Positions 1 to 9,777 of a DNA stretch of 64,000 nucleotides are shown piece after piece. The position numbers and the translations under genes were made by a program. The notes under the pieces were generated by a model. That model did not search any database, was not told where the DNA came from, and saw only the letters and a program-made list of their open reading frames with translations. This stretch comes from Solidesulfovibrio carbinoliphilus subsp. oakridgensis. GTDB taxonomy: Bacteria; Desulfobacterota; Desulfovibrionia; Desulfovibrionales; Desulfovibrionaceae. Position 1 is the first letter of the stretch, and each line of letters begins with the position of its first letter. Where the stretch lies: assembly GCF_000177215.2 (NCBI RefSeq), contig NZ_CM001368.1, positions 1,302,001 through 1,366,000 on the forward strand, written 5' to 3'.

Positions 1-542
1 CCATGCTGCGCTACTTAAACGACCGGGCCGGAGCGGCGGCCCTGCCGGAAACCGCCCTGTCCGATCTCGCCCTGGGCCTCGGGGCGGACGTCCCGTTTTT
101 CCTGCTCGGCTCCCCGGCCGTGGCCTCCGGCGTCGGCGAACGGCTGGTGCCGACCGACCCGGGTTTGGCCGGCTGGTTTGCCGCCGTCGTCTGCCCGGCC
201 TCCAAGGTCAGGACGGCCTGGGCCTATGCCGCCCTGGACGCGGCCCGAACTTTCCCGACGAAACTTGGGGGAGAGTTCTTGACAAGCGTTTTTGAGGCAA
301 ATAAAAGGGCGTTTTGCGTGACCGGAGCGCCGCTTCGAAACGACTTTGAACCCGTCGTTTTTGCCGCCCACCCGGAACTCGGGCGGGTCAAGGAACGCCT
401 GCTGGCCCTCGGGGCGGCGGGCGCGCTGCTTTCGGGTACTGGTTCCGCGGTTTTCGGACTCTTCAGACACCGCCACACGGCCGCCCTGGCCCTGGCGGAT
501 TTGTCGGGAAACGGTCCCCGCACCTTTCTGGCGCCGCTGTGA
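1..542 (+). CDS. ispE: 4-diphosphocytidyl-2-C-methyl-D-erythritol kinase, 3' part
   Basis: This is the carboxy-terminal ~180 residues of IspE, a cytoplasmic GHMP kinase that phosphorylates CDP-methylerythritol in the non-mevalonate (MEP) isoprenoid pathway. The visible motifs are GADVPFF (glycine/acidic loop after the ATP site) and SGTGSAVFG near the C terminus, the third GHMP motif. The N-terminal half lies before the window, so the gene is cut and the true start is not visible. The next two MEP-related activities, IspD and IspF, are encoded as one fused gene at 45717-46928. The order ispE - tRNA-Gln - prs - rplY - pth is familiar in Desulfovibrio, which supports the call. Confidence 0.9.
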   Translation, partial: MLRYLNDRAGAAALPETALSDLALGLGADVPFFLLGSPAVASGVGERLVPTDPGLAGWFAAVVCPASKVRTAWAYAALDAARTFPTKLGGEFLTSVFEANKRAFCVTGAPLRNDFEPVVFAAHPELGRVKERLLALGAAGALLSGTGSAVFGLFRHRHTAALALADLSGNGPRTFLAPL

Positions 543-604
543 GCGGCGGGCGGGCAGGAGTGGCTCACCGCGTTTTTTGTCCGCCTCCGGGCGGACCGGC
601 ATGT

Positions 605-680
605 TGGGGCGTCGCCAAGTTGGTAAGGCACGGGGTTTTGGTCCCCGCATTCGTGGGTTCGAGTCCTACCGCCCCAGCCA
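605..680 (+). tRNA. tRNA-Gln (anticodon TTG)
   Basis: A complete cloverleaf can be folded. The acceptor arm TGGGGCG pairs with CGCCCCA, followed by the discriminator G and an encoded CCA at 678-680. The anticodon arm is CGGGG/CCCCG (631-635/643-647) with a 7-nt loop and the anticodon TTG at 638-640, which reads CAA. The T arm contains GGTTCGAGTCC. The weak U1-A72 first pair is typical of bacterial tRNA-Gln. It sits between ispE and prs and is probably processed out of their common transcript. A small hairpin (579-585/590-596) lies just upstream. Confidence 0.97.
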
Positions 681-766
681 AATTTTCCCGAGCAACCAGG
701 ACCGCCCCTTCGGGCGGCCCCGCCGTCCGGCCATGCCGGCGGCCAAAGCCCACCCCGAGGCCCGGC

Positions 767-1711
767 ATGGCGCAAGGCGATCTCAAGATTCTGACCGGCA
801 CTTCCAATCCCGTACTGGCCGAGGCCATCTGCGACCATCTCGGGTGCACGCTTCTGCCGGCCAAGGTCGGCACGTTCAGCGACGGCGAAATCCGGGTGGA
901 AATCGGGGCCAACGTCCGCGGCTCCGACATCTTCGTGGTCCAGTCCACCTCCTATCCGGTCAACTACAACCTGATGGAGCTGTGCCTGATCCTCGATGCC
1001 CTGAAACGGGCCAGCGCCCAGCGCGTCACGGCCGTGGTCCCCTACTACGGCTACGCCCGCCAGGACCGCAAGGTCGCGCCCCGGGCGCCCATAAGCGCCA
1101 AGCTCGTGGCCGATTTCCTGACGGTCGCCGGCATGAACCGGCTTTTGACCATCGACCTCCACGCCGGCCAGATCCAGGGCTTTTTCAACCTGCCCGTGGA
1201 CAACCTCTTTTCCGCCCCGATCATGGCCGAATATTTCAAGGAATTCACCGGGAAGAACCTGTGCGTGGTCTCCCCGGACGCCGGCGGCGTGGAACGGGCC
1301 CGGTCCTTTGCCAAGCGCCTCGGCGGCAGCCTCGCCATCATCGACAAGCGCCGGGACGCCCCCAACCAGGCCCAGGCCATGCACGTCATCGGCGACGTCA
1401 GGGACAAGCTGTGCGTGGTTTTGGACGACATGATCGACACGGCCGGCACCATGTGCCAGGCCGGCACGGTCCTCCTCGAAAACGGAGCCAGCGAAGTCAT
1501 GGCCGCCGCCACCCACCCGGTCCTGTCCGGCCCGGCCATCGAGCGCCTGGAAGACTCGCCCTTTTCCCAGATCGTGACCACCAACACCATCCCCCTAAAC
1601 GACAAGGCCAAGGCCTGCTCGAAGATAAAAACCTTGTCCATCGCCGGACTGTTGGCCAAGGCCATTCACAACATCCACACCGAGTCCTCGGTGAGCGTGC
1701 TTTTCACCTAG
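767..1711 (+). CDS. prs: ribose-phosphate pyrophosphokinase (PRPP synthetase)
   Basis: A 314-residue cytosolic enzyme that makes PRPP from ribose 5-phosphate and ATP, feeding purine, pyrimidine, NAD, histidine and tryptophan synthesis. Length and sequence match class I bacterial PRPP synthetases. The ATP-binding segment [10 protein letters not shown] lies near residues 95-105, the metal-binding histidine segment [11 protein letters not shown] near 130, and the PRPP loop [13 protein letters not shown] near 218-230. The frame is open further upstream across the tRNA gene, so the start was placed at the ATG at 767 ([11 protein letters not shown]), where homology to the family begins; a GAGG lies about 6 nt before it. 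rplY follows after 62 bases. Confidence 0.95.
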   Translation: MAQGDLKILTGTSNPVLAEAICDHLGCTLLPAKVGTFSDGEIRVEIGANVRGSDIFVVQSTSYPVNYNLMELCLILDALKRASAQRVTAVVPYYGYARQDRKVAPRAPISAKLVADFLTVAGMNRLLTIDLHAGQIQGFFNLPVDNLFSAPIMAEYFKEFTGKNLCVVSPDAGGVERARSFAKRLGGSLAIIDKRRDAPNQAQAMHVIGDVRDKLCVVLDDMIDTAGTMCQAGTVLLENGASEVMAAATHPVLSGPAIERLEDSPFSQIVTTNTIPLNDKAKACSKIKTLSIAGLLAKAIHNIHTESSVSVLFT

Positions 1712-1773
1712 GGACCACGCCTCGCCTGACCGGAAATCATGTTTCGCCCCAGGGCGCAAAGGAGATACCTGCT

Positions 1774-2370
1774 ATGAAAGAGACCCATTCCCTCGCCGTC
1801 AAGACCCGTGCGGGCATCGGCAAGGGGGCCAACCGGAAGCTGCGTGCCGAAGACATGGTCCCCGGCGTCTACTACGATGCCACGGGCGTCAACATTCCGG
1901 TCATGGTGGAGCACCTCCCCCTCAAAAAGCTCTATGCCAAGACGGCCTCCGCCCACGTCTTCGATCTGCTGATCGAATCCGAGAACGGCAAGGAGACCAA
2001 GCCGGCCCTGGTCTGGAAGCTCGAGCACCACCCGACCAAGCCGCGCATCACCCACGTCGATTTCTACGGCGTGGACCTGACCAAGGCCATCCGCGTCCAC
2101 ATCCCCGTGGAAGTGACCGGCAAGGCCAAGGGCCAGGTCAAGGGCGGCGCCATGGTCCTGCACCGCGAGACCATCGAAGTCACGAGCCTCCCGCTGTCCA
2201 TTCCGGACAAAGTGGTCATCGACGTCACCGACCTCGACCTCAACGAAACCGTGCAGGTGGCCGATCTGGCCCTGCCCGAGGGCGTCAAGGCCGTCTACGA
2301 CGACAACTACGCCATCCTCGGCATCCTCATGCCCGAGGCCGAAGCCGCCGCTCCTGGCGAAGGCGCCTAA
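1774..2370 (+). CDS. rplY: 50S ribosomal protein bL25 (CTC/TL5 form)
   Basis: A 198-residue, two-domain bL25 of the general-stress (CTC) type. It binds 5S rRNA in the large ribosomal subunit through its N-terminal beta-barrel; the extra C-terminal domain distinguishes it from the short E. coli L25. The N-terminal part carries the TRAGIGKGANRKLRAEDMVPG signature of the RNA-binding domain (quoted here to residue ~30) and the C terminus ends in an acidic alanine-rich tail. A strong AAAGGAGAT site lies 7 nt before the ATG at 1774, which fixes the start although the frame is open upstream. A clear intrinsic terminator follows at 2404-2437. Confidence 0.95.
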   Translation: MKETHSLAVKTRAGIGKGANRKLRAEDMVPGVYYDATGVNIPVMVEHLPLKKLYAKTASAHVFDLLIESENGKETKPALVWKLEHHPTKPRITHVDFYGVDLTKAIRVHIPVEVTGKAKGQVKGGAMVLHRETIEVTSLPLSIPDKVVIDVTDLDLNETVQVADLALPEGVKAVYDDNYAILGILMPEAEAAAPGEGA

Positions 2371-2403
2371 GCCCGGCCTCGGATCCGGTTCCGTTTTTTT
2401 CCG

Positions 2404-2437
2404 GCGGGGCGCGCTTCGGCTGCGCCCCGCTTTTTTT
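2404..2437 (+). terminator. intrinsic terminator after rplY
   Basis: A GCGGGGCGC arm (2404-2412) pairs perfectly with GCGCCCCGC (2422-2430) around a TTCG-containing loop, followed by seven Ts (2431-2437). It ends the ispE-tRNA-prs-rplY transcript at least in part; pth begins 35 bases later. Confidence 0.9.
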
Positions 2438-2472
2438 CCGCAGTCCGCCCAACGAGGCACGAGATATTTCCC

Positions 2473-3093
2473 ATGGCCGTAACCGCCCTGATCGTGGGCC
2501 TTGGCAATCCCGGCCCGCGCTACGCCGCCACCCGGCACAATTACGGCTTCATGGCCGTGGACGCCGTGATCGACCGGGCCCGGGAACTCGGCGGGGCGCC
2601 CAAGGCCGCCCTGTCCGCGCGAAAGGACATGGAGGCGCAAGCCGTTTCCCTGCCGGTCCTGCCCGGGGGGGCCTTTGCCCAATTCCTGTGCCTAAAGCCC
2701 CTGACCTTCATGAACCTCTCCGGCCGGGCCGTGCGCGCGGCCATGGATTTCTACAAGCTCGGGCCGACGGATGTCCTGGTCCTGCACGACGAACTCGACC
2801 TGCCCCTTGGCCGGATGCGGGCCAAGCGTGGCGGCGGCAACGCCGGCCACAACGGGCTCAAGTCCCTGACCCAGGAGCTCGGCAGCCCGGATTTCGTGCG
2901 CCTTCGCCTCGGCATCGGCCGGCCGGAACCGGGGCGCGACGTGGCCGGCTACGTGCTCGAACCGTTTCGCGCCGAGGAGATCCCGGTGGTGCGACGGGTC
3001 CTGCCCGCGGCCGTGGACGGCGTGATGACTTATTTTGAGGACGGCCTGGACGCGGCCATGCGGCGCGTGGGCGGCTTCGACCCGGCCCTCTGA
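2473..3093 (+). CDS. pth: peptidyl-tRNA hydrolase
   Basis: A 206-residue cytosolic enzyme that cleaves the ester bond of peptidyl-tRNA dropped from ribosomes and recycles tRNA. The family signature GLGNPGPRYAATRHN is at the N terminus, giving the conserved Asn12 and catalytic His22. FMNLSGRAV (Asn for tRNA binding), LHDELDLP (the Asp that supports the catalytic His) and GGNAGHNGLKS follow in the usual order. Length is slightly above E. coli Pth (194), with a short insertion near residues 40-60. rplY and pth are neighbours in many bacteria, consistent with a translation-quality role. Confidence 0.95.
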   Translation: MAVTALIVGLGNPGPRYAATRHNYGFMAVDAVIDRARELGGAPKAALSARKDMEAQAVSLPVLPGGAFAQFLCLKPLTFMNLSGRAVRAAMDFYKLGPTDVLVLHDELDLPLGRMRAKRGGGNAGHNGLKSLTQELGSPDFVRLRLGIGRPEPGRDVAGYVLEPFRAEEIPVVRRVLPAAVDGVMTYFEDGLDAAMRRVGGFDPAL

Positions 3094-3195
3094 CCGTTTC
3101 CCGACCAGCGGCCGGCTCCAAACCCGGCATCGCCCCTCCCCGTCCCCTTCCCCAGGGCTTGGTCCGCTTTGCCGGAATGCGTGGACACATAACGA

Positions 3196-3237
3196 CAAGT
3201 GCGCTAGTTTGATTCCTAGACGGTAATCGTGCACTTG
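3196..3237. promoter_or_regulatory. inverted repeat in the carD leader region
   Basis: CAAGTGC (3196-3202) and GCACTTG (3231-3237) form a perfect 7-bp inverted repeat separated by 28 bases, 33 bases before the carD start. It could be a protein site or an mRNA hairpin. No convincing sigma-70 boxes were found in the 176-base gap, so the promoter is not assigned. Confidence 0.3.
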
Positions 3238-3269
3238 CGCACGTGTTTTTCCCGTGAAGGAGTGGACTG

Positions 3270-3782
3270 GTGTTTTCTGAGGAACAGCTTGTCGTTTATC
3301 CGGCCCAGGGTGTGGGCAGGGTCGAACGCATCGAGACCCAGGTGATCGGCGGGGCCTCGGCTGATTTTTTCATTGTCCGCATCCTCAGCAACAACGTGAC
3401 GCTCATGGTGCCGGTGAAAAATGCCGCCAACGTCGGGCTTCGCCCCCTGTGCACGGCGGAAGAGGGCCAGGCCATCATCGAGACCCTCAAGGACCGCTCG
3501 GATTTCACCGGCTATACCGGCCAGAACTGGAACCGGCGTTATCGCGAGTATTCCGAAAAGCTGAAAAGCGGCGACCTGGGCGATGTGGCCTATGTGCTCA
3601 AGGAACTGCTCCTTATTGGGCAAAACAAGGAACTCTCCTTTGGCGAACGCCGCCTGCTCGAACAGGCGACGAGCCTGCTCACCTTGGAACTGGCCCTGGC
3701 CATGGACAAGGAACAGCAGGAGATAAAAGACATCATCAACGAAATCTTCGCCGATGTCCTGCAACCCAAGCCCGAGGAATGA
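3270..3782 (+). CDS. CarD/CdnL-family RNA polymerase binding regulator
   Basis: A 170-residue protein of the CarD_CdnL_TRCF family. The N-terminal ~65 residues (starting FSEEQLVVYPAQGVGRVERI) match the Tudor-like RNA-polymerase-interacting domain, which contacts the beta subunit; the rest is a helical domain that in CarD/CdnL touches promoter DNA and stabilises the open complex, often at rRNA promoters. The start is GTG at 3270, supported by a GAAGGAG site about 6 nt upstream. It lies between pth and rho, both housekeeping genes. No zinc or HMG-type tail is present, so this is the short CdnL-like form. Confidence 0.88.
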   Translation: MFSEEQLVVYPAQGVGRVERIETQVIGGASADFFIVRILSNNVTLMVPVKNAANVGLRPLCTAEEGQAIIETLKDRSDFTGYTGQNWNRRYREYSEKLKSGDLGDVAYVLKELLLIGQNKELSFGERRLLEQATSLLTLELALAMDKEQQEIKDIINEIFADVLQPKPEE

Positions 3783-3827
3783 TCCTGCCTGCCGGACACT
3801 TTCCACCGGTCGGGACAGGCCTTGCTC

Positions 3828-3855
3828 TTGACAGTCCCCGGAAAAAGTATATGGA
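3828..3855 (+). promoter_or_regulatory. sigma-70-type promoter for rho
   Basis: A perfect -35 box TTGACA (3828-3833) is followed after 16 bases by TATGGA (3850-3855). Transcription would begin near 3862, leaving a leader of about 150 nt to the GTG at 4011 or 280 nt to the ATG at 4143. The rho frame is open from before this promoter, so the upstream part of that frame cannot be coding in this transcript. Confidence 0.6.
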
Positions 3856-4010
3856 TCGTTGCAGGCCGTCATCGGTCTGTCCCCCACTCCCTGGTCCCCG
3901 TAAACAAGCGAGTTTCCCGCCGGTCCTTTGACGAACGGCTTTACCGAACTCACGCTGCATCGGGTTTTTCTTTCACTTCAATACGCGCATTTCCGCGCCG
4001 GGCTATTCCT

Positions 4011-5390
<1,380 letters not shown>

Positions 5391-5460
5391 CCGCAAGGCG
5401 ACGCCCCTTCCGGCCTTCCGGCTCCCGCAGCCGGAAAACGCCTCCCGGTCCCCTGTCTGG

Positions 5461-5509
5461 CGGCCCGTTTCCGTCCCCGGCCCCGGCCGAGGCCGGAAAC
5501 GGGCCGTTT
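5461..5509 (+). terminator. hairpin downstream of rho
   Basis: A 13-bp perfect stem, CGGCCCGTTTCCG (5461-5473) with CGGAAACGGGCCG (5494-5506), is followed by only three Ts. It is a probable weak intrinsic terminator 70 bases after rho. Confidence 0.55.
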
Positions 5510-5598
5510 GCGCCTCTCTGCCGGCCCCTGCATGAAAGCCTGTTCACCTCGGCCGGGCCCATCTTTTCTTCCCCGTCGGTTCGGGGTATGTCCCGGGC

Positions 5599-7065
5599 AT
5601 GTACGCCCCTCGCTTCCGACCTCGTCCGGGCGCGTCCCGGCGGATGGCGGCGGCTCTGGCCGCTGTCTGGTTTTTCCTGGCCGCCGTGCTCGTCCCCGCG
5701 GCCCAGGCCGGCTTTTTCTCCTTTGACCTCAAAGACGAGCGGGAACTCGGCGAAAAGTTCAATGCGCTGATCCGCGCCCGGATGCCGCTGATCGAGGACA
5801 CCGAGATAAACGACTACGTGACGAGCGTGGTCGAGCGGATCGTCCGGGTCATGCCGCCCCAGCCCTTTTCGTTCAATGTCAGCATCGTCAACAACAACGC
5901 GGTCAACGCCTTTGCCGGGCCGGCCGGCTACGTCTTCGTCTTCACGGGCCTGCTCCTCCAGATGGAGCACGAATCCGAGATGGCGGGCGTCCTCTCCCAC
6001 GAACTGGCCCACGTCAGCCAGCGCCACATCGCCAAGCGCATGGGCGAGATGCAGGCCTTGACCATCGGCCAGCTCGTCGGCGTCCTGGCCGGCGTCATCC
6101 TCGGCCAGACCACCGGCAACAAGGACCTCGGCAGCGCCATCGCCATCGGCTCCCAAGCGGCCTCGGCCCACGCCTACCTCAAGTATTCCCGCGACGACGA
6201 GCAGGAGGCCGACCAGGTCGGCATGAACTACCTCGTTGCCGCCGGCTATTCGCCAAACGGCCTGATCGAAGCCTTCGAGACCATGCGCAAGCTCAAATGG
6301 ATGCAGGGCTCGGGCGACATCCCGACCTACCTCAGCACCCACCCGGGCCTTGAGGAGCGCATGGGCTACTTGAAGGACCGCATCAAGCTGCTGCCCAAGG
6401 ACGTCCAGAACCGCAAGGACCAGGACGCGGCCTTCAAACGGGCCCAGATCCTGGTCCGGGCCCGGTACACGGATCCCAAGAACGCGGTCGCCTACTTCCG
6501 CAAGATCGGCGACAAGATGACGTGCCTGGACAAGCTCGGCCTGGCCATCGCCCTGTCCCGGTCCCTCGACGACGTGAGCCAGGCCAAGCCGGCCTTCGAG
6601 GCGGTTCTGGCCTGCGGCAGCACGGATCCCCTGGTCCTTCGCGAGGCCGGCCGGTTCTATCTCAAGATCCGGGATTTCGCCCAGGCGAAAAAACTCCTGG
6701 AAGCCGCCCTGGCCCAGAACCCCAAGGACATCGACGCCAACTTCGAATACGGCCGCATGCTGGCCCAGGAAGGCAACTACAAGGCCGCCGTGGCCTACCT
6801 GGACCAGGTTCGCATGCGCGTGCCGGAAAACGCCGAGATCCGCGCCATCTACGCCCAGGTCCTCGGCCAGGCCGGCGACGTTTTCCACGCCTACCTGAAC
6901 CTGGCCTACGCCGCCATCTACGCCAACAACCAGGAGCAGGTGAAATTCCAGATGGACAAGGCCAAAGGCGCGGCCAAGACCGACGCCGACCGGCGCGAGA
7001 TGGCCAAGCTGGAGGAGACCCTCAAAAAGCGCTCCGCCTACTGGAAGAAGAAGCTTTTCGATTAA
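5599..7065 (+). CDS. secreted M48-family zinc metalloprotease with TPR repeats (BepA/YfgC-like)
   Basis: A 488-residue protein with a signal peptide (arginine-rich start, hydrophobic stretch MAAALAAVWFFLAAVL, likely cleavage after AQA near residue 37), so it acts in the periplasm. The peptidase domain has the zinc motif SHELAHVSQRH (HExxH) and a downstream DDEQEADQVG segment supplying the third ligand. The C-terminal half, from about residue 260, is made of TPR-like helical pairs. This layout matches BepA, which handles outer-membrane protein quality control. The start at 5599 has only a weak Shine-Dalgarno site; an internal ATG at 5644 would still keep a signal peptide. It ends 23 bases before the next gene and may be co-transcribed with it. 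Confidence 0.88.
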   Translation: MYAPRFRPRPGASRRMAAALAAVWFFLAAVLVPAAQAGFFSFDLKDERELGEKFNALIRARMPLIEDTEINDYVTSVVERIVRVMPPQPFSFNVSIVNNNAVNAFAGPAGYVFVFTGLLLQMEHESEMAGVLSHELAHVSQRHIAKRMGEMQALTIGQLVGVLAGVILGQTTGNKDLGSAIAIGSQAASAHAYLKYSRDDEQEADQVGMNYLVAAGYSPNGLIEAFETMRKLKWMQGSGDIPTYLSTHPGLEERMGYLKDRIKLLPKDVQNRKDQDAAFKRAQILVRARYTDPKNAVAYFRKIGDKMTCLDKLGLAIALSRSLDDVSQAKPAFEAVLACGSTDPLVLREAGRFYLKIRDFAQAKKLLEAALAQNPKDIDANFEYGRMLAQEGNYKAAVAYLDQVRMRVPENAEIRAIYAQVLGQAGDVFHAYLNLAYAAIYANNQEQVKFQMDKAKGAAKTDADRREMAKLEETLKKRSAYWKKKLFD

Positions 7066-7088
7066 GAGTCGATAGGGAAGGAGCCGAC

Positions 7089-8213
7089 ATGCGCAAGGGA
7101 ACCGAGGAAAAGACGCCCATCGTGGTGCGGCCCGAGGCCGTGGAGCGGTATCTGCGCGAAGCGTTCGGCCCAAGCGCCCGGATGCTCGGCGTGTGCGCCA
7201 TGGGCGAAGGCGGCCAGGGCATGAAGGAATTCGGCTACGGCAAGCCCGTGTGCCTGGATTTCGAGGTGGATGGAGAGGTGCGCCGGGGCGTGCTTTCCAT
7301 CATGCGCGGCGACAAGTACGGACACCAGTTCTACTGGGACCGGGCGGCCATATTGATGTTCCAATTCGAGGCCGGGGGAAAGCTTGAAAAGCACGTGCGG
7401 CCGCTCGGGCTCGGGTATTTCGACCAGGACGACCGGCTGGTGCCCGTGTCCGGGCCCAAGGAATTCTTCATCCTGAGCGAAAAGGCGGCCGGGTATGACT
7501 ATTACCTGGATTTGCAGCGGATTCGAAAGACCGGCCTCGAAGCCCGGGATCTGGACATGGCGCGCGGGTTCGCCCGCTGGCTGGCCCGGATCCATGGCCG
7601 GAAAAAGGACGACGCCGACCTGTACCTGCGCCGGGTGCGGAATCTGATCGGCGCGTCGGAGTGCATCTTCGGATTGGTGGACGCCTATCCCCACCCCTAC
7701 GATCTTTTTCCGCCGGAGCGGTTTTGCGCCCTGGAAAAGCGGATCATCGACTGGCGCTGGAAGCTCCGGGGGTTCACCCACCGCCTGAGCGAAGTCCACG
7801 GCGACTTCCATCCCTGGAACGTGCTGGTCCAGGAGGACGGCCCGGGGGGGGACAAGACAAGGGATTTCGCGGTGCTCGACCGCAGCCGGGGCGAGTGGGG
7901 CGAACCGGCCGACGACGTGGCCACCATGAGCCTCAATTTCGTACTCTTCGGCCTCTACGGGGAGCCGAAACTGGCCGGGGACTTCGAGCGGCTCTACCTG
8001 ACCTTCTGGGAGACCTACCTGCGCGAGTCCGGGGACGACGAGATCCTGTCGGTCATCGCGCCCTTCTACGTCTTTCGCGGACTGGTGGTGGCCTCGCCCC
8101 AGTGGTATCCGGGCCATCCGCCGGCCGTGCGGGAGGGGCTGTTGCGGTTTCTCGGCAACGTGCTCGAGGACGACCGGTTCGACTGCCAAAACTTCAACCG
8201 GTACCTGAGGTAG
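7089..8213 (+). CDS. aminoglycoside phosphotransferase (APH)-fold kinase, substrate unknown
   Basis: A 374-residue cytosolic protein with the APH/choline-kinase catalytic signature HGDFHPWNVL (Brenner motif) near residue 240. The usual DFG-like metal site is altered: after the catalytic loop it reads VLDRSRGEWGEPADDVA, still giving a D-x-P-D pattern typical of APH proteins. A start at 7089 is fixed by AGGGAAGGAG 6 nt upstream. Its stop is 2 bases before the ATG of an APS-kinase-like gene, so the two are translated together and probably work on one pathway. It is too long and divergent to be a known drug-resistance enzyme; a small-metabolite or lipid-headgroup kinase is likelier, but this is inference. 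Confidence 0.75.
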   Translation: MRKGTEEKTPIVVRPEAVERYLREAFGPSARMLGVCAMGEGGQGMKEFGYGKPVCLDFEVDGEVRRGVLSIMRGDKYGHQFYWDRAAILMFQFEAGGKLEKHVRPLGLGYFDQDDRLVPVSGPKEFFILSEKAAGYDYYLDLQRIRKTGLEARDLDMARGFARWLARIHGRKKDDADLYLRRVRNLIGASECIFGLVDAYPHPYDLFPPERFCALEKRIIDWRWKLRGFTHRLSEVHGDFHPWNVLVQEDGPGGDKTRDFAVLDRSRGEWGEPADDVATMSLNFVLFGLYGEPKLAGDFERLYLTFWETYLRESGDDEILSVIAPFYVFRGLVVASPQWYPGHPPAVREGLLRFLGNVLEDDRFDCQNFNRYLR

Positions 8214-8215
8214 CC

Positions 8216-8794
8216 ATGCCGGCCGCCCTCTGGTTCACGGGATTGCCCGGGTCGGGCAAAAGCGCGGTGGCCCGGGCCGTGGCCAGGACACTGGCCCTGA
8301 CCATGCCGGGCGTCGTCCACCTGGAACTCGACGCCCGGCGCAAGGCCTATTTCCCGAATCCCACTTACAGCGACGCGGAACGGGAGGCGGCCTACCAGCG
8401 CTTCGCCGAGGAGGCGGCGGACCTCTACCGGGCGGGCCATGCCCTTGTCCTCATGGACGCCTCGGCCCCGAAGCTGGCCATGCGGGCCTACGCCCGGGGG
8501 CTCATGAAACATTTCGCGGAAGTCCATGTCCGGTGCACGCTCAAGACAGCCATGGCCCGGGAGGCGGCCCGGCCCGAGGGGCTGGTTCAGGCCGGGCTCT
8601 ACGCCAAGGCCATGCTGCGAAAGACGACCGGCCGCAAATTCCCGGGCCTCGGCCCGGTCATCGGCGTGGACGTGCCCTTTGAGGAAGACCCGGGAGCCGA
8701 GTGCGTGGTGGACGCGGAGCGCCTGTCCCTGGAGGAAGAGCGCGACGCGGTCCTGGCCTTTCTGCGCGACTGGCTGCCCGGGACGCGGGCCTGA
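8216..8794 (+). CDS. adenylyl-sulfate kinase-like P-loop protein
   Basis: A 192-residue P-loop kinase of the CysC-like group. The Walker A motif GLPGSGKS is at residues 9-16 and the second motif LELDARRKAYF sits where CysC has LDGD-N-R. The hallmark CysC segment for APS binding (Phe-Ser-x-x-x-R-x-x-N-I) is replaced by TYSDAEREAAYQRFAEEAA, and the usual I-S-P-Y tract is absent (VLMDASAPKLAMRAYA instead). It therefore probably phosphorylates something other than APS. It is coupled to the phosphotransferase gene upstream (2-base gap), and a terminator-like hairpin follows. Sulfate reducers do not need PAPS for respiration, which also argues against a routine assimilation role. Confidence 0.7.
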   Translation: MPAALWFTGLPGSGKSAVARAVARTLALTMPGVVHLELDARRKAYFPNPTYSDAEREAAYQRFAEEAADLYRAGHALVLMDASAPKLAMRAYARGLMKHFAEVHVRCTLKTAMAREAARPEGLVQAGLYAKAMLRKTTGRKFPGLGPVIGVDVPFEEDPGAECVVDAERLSLEEERDAVLAFLRDWLPGTRA

Positions 8795-8795
8795 G

Positions 8796-8824
8796 GGGGC
8801 ACGCTTCAAAAAATGCCCCTGTTT
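8796..8824 (+). terminator. short terminator-like hairpin
   Basis: GGGGCA (8796-8801) pairs with TGCCCC (8814-8819) over an A-rich 12-nt loop, followed by TGTTTT. It lies directly after the stop codon of the APS-kinase-like gene and before the convergent csaA. Confidence 0.5.
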
Positions 8825-8864
8825 TCCGGTGAACTCATGCCGGGACGCTTTCGAAGAAGCCCCC

Positions 8865-9197
8865 TTAGTAGACGCGCCGGCCCAGGGCGACTTCGCGTTC
8901 GGGCGAAAGGAGCACCACCCCGCCCTCGCCGTCGAGGCCGAGGACCAGGACTTCCGAGACAAAGCCGGCGATGCGCTTGGGCGGAAAATTGACCACAGCC
9001 ACCACCAACCGGCCGACGAGATCCGCCGGGCTGTAGAGATCGGTCACCCGGGCGCTCGACCGTTTGACGCCAAGCTCCCCGAAATCGACCGCCAGCTTAT
9101 AGGCCGGCAGGCGCGCGCCCGGAAGCGGCTCGGCCGCGAGGATACACCCGACCCGCAGGTCGACCTTGGAAAAATCCGAAAATTCAATCTGTTCCAC
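8865..9197 (-). CDS. csaA: CsaA-type tRNA-binding-domain chaperone
   Basis: A 110-residue single-domain protein with the OB-fold tRNA-binding domain found in CsaA, MetRS C termini and Arc1p. The typical opening FSKVDLRVGCILAAEPLPGA and the internal VVAVVNFPPKRIAGFVSEVLVLG are present. CsaA acts as an export-related chaperone in Bacillus; its exact role in proteobacteria is less clear. The start is a GTG at 9197 on the minus strand with GGGAGGGAAG 6 nt upstream; the frame is open beyond it, but homology starts here. It is divergent from the zinc-ribbon gene, with 90 bases between them for both promoters. Confidence 0.85.
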   Translation of the reverse strand: MEQIEFSDFSKVDLRVGCILAAEPLPGARLPAYKLAVDFGELGVKRSSARVTDLYSPADLVGRLVVAVVNFPPKRIAGFVSEVLVLGLDGEGGVVLLSPEREVALGRRVY

Positions 9198-9287
9198 GTT
9201 GGCTTCCCTCCCGTTGCCCCTTTGTTGTAACCAACCGTCGCAAGACGGGCACTTCCTTTGCAAGGATTCCAGGTTCCGGAGGTTCGG

Positions 9288-9653
9288 ATGTCCGAAGGAC
9301 CCGTGCGCCACTGTCCGGGCTGCGGCCAGATGTTGCGTTTTCCCGCCGATGTCGGTGGCGTGCTCATGGCCTGCCCGACCTGCGGCCGACGGTTCGCCGC
9401 GCCTTTTCGCCTGACCGGGACCAAGCCCGCGCCCGCCGGCCAGGCCGTCCCGCCTCCGCCCACGCCCGTCGGCCAGGCCGCCGCACCCCCGGCCGCCCAG
9501 GCACCCGCCGACCAGACCGCCTTTCCCCCCTCCACGTGTGCCGGCGTTCCTTGCGGTTCGACCGCGCCTTCCGACCCGGAGCCGGAGGCCAAGCCGGCCG
9601 CCCCGAACAGCCGGGCCGCCCGGGTGGCAGCGCTCTACGCGTCCAAATCCTGA
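9288..9653 (+). CDS. zinc-ribbon protein with proline/alanine-rich tail
   Basis: A 121-residue protein. Residues 8-40 hold a CPGCG...CPTCG pair spaced like a zinc ribbon of the MJ0042/DUF3426 type (CPGCGQMLRFPADVGG then CPTCGRRF). The remaining ~80 residues are low-complexity Pro/Ala/Thr with no predicted transmembrane segment, ending in SRAARVAALYASKS. The start at 9288 has a clear GGAGG site 6 nt before it. Function is unknown; similar ribbons begin many larger deltaproteobacterial proteins, one of which is at 58094-59110 in this window. Confidence 0.65.
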   Translation: MSEGPVRHCPGCGQMLRFPADVGGVLMACPTCGRRFAAPFRLTGTKPAPAGQAVPPPPTPVGQAAAPPAAQAPADQTAFPPSTCAGVPCGSTAPSDPEPEAKPAAPNSRAARVAALYASKS

Positions 9654-9777
9654 CGCCTTTCCCGCCTTTTTTCTTTCCGGAAACAAGCCGGCAAGGTAGA
9701 CTGGCGGACGCCGTTTCCCGGGCCAAGGCTTTCGCCGGCCGGGATGATGCGGAAAATCGGACTGTGCGGGGGAGCCC

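Noticed and set aside
3822-4010. Upstream extension of the rho frame
   Set aside because: It begins before and runs over the promoter at 3828-3855, and the codons do not show the usual third-position GC bias.
8216-8794. Ordinary sulfate-assimilation APS kinase (cysC)
   Set aside because: The APS-binding segments are missing and no cysD, cysN or cysH genes are near, so only the P-loop relationship is claimed.
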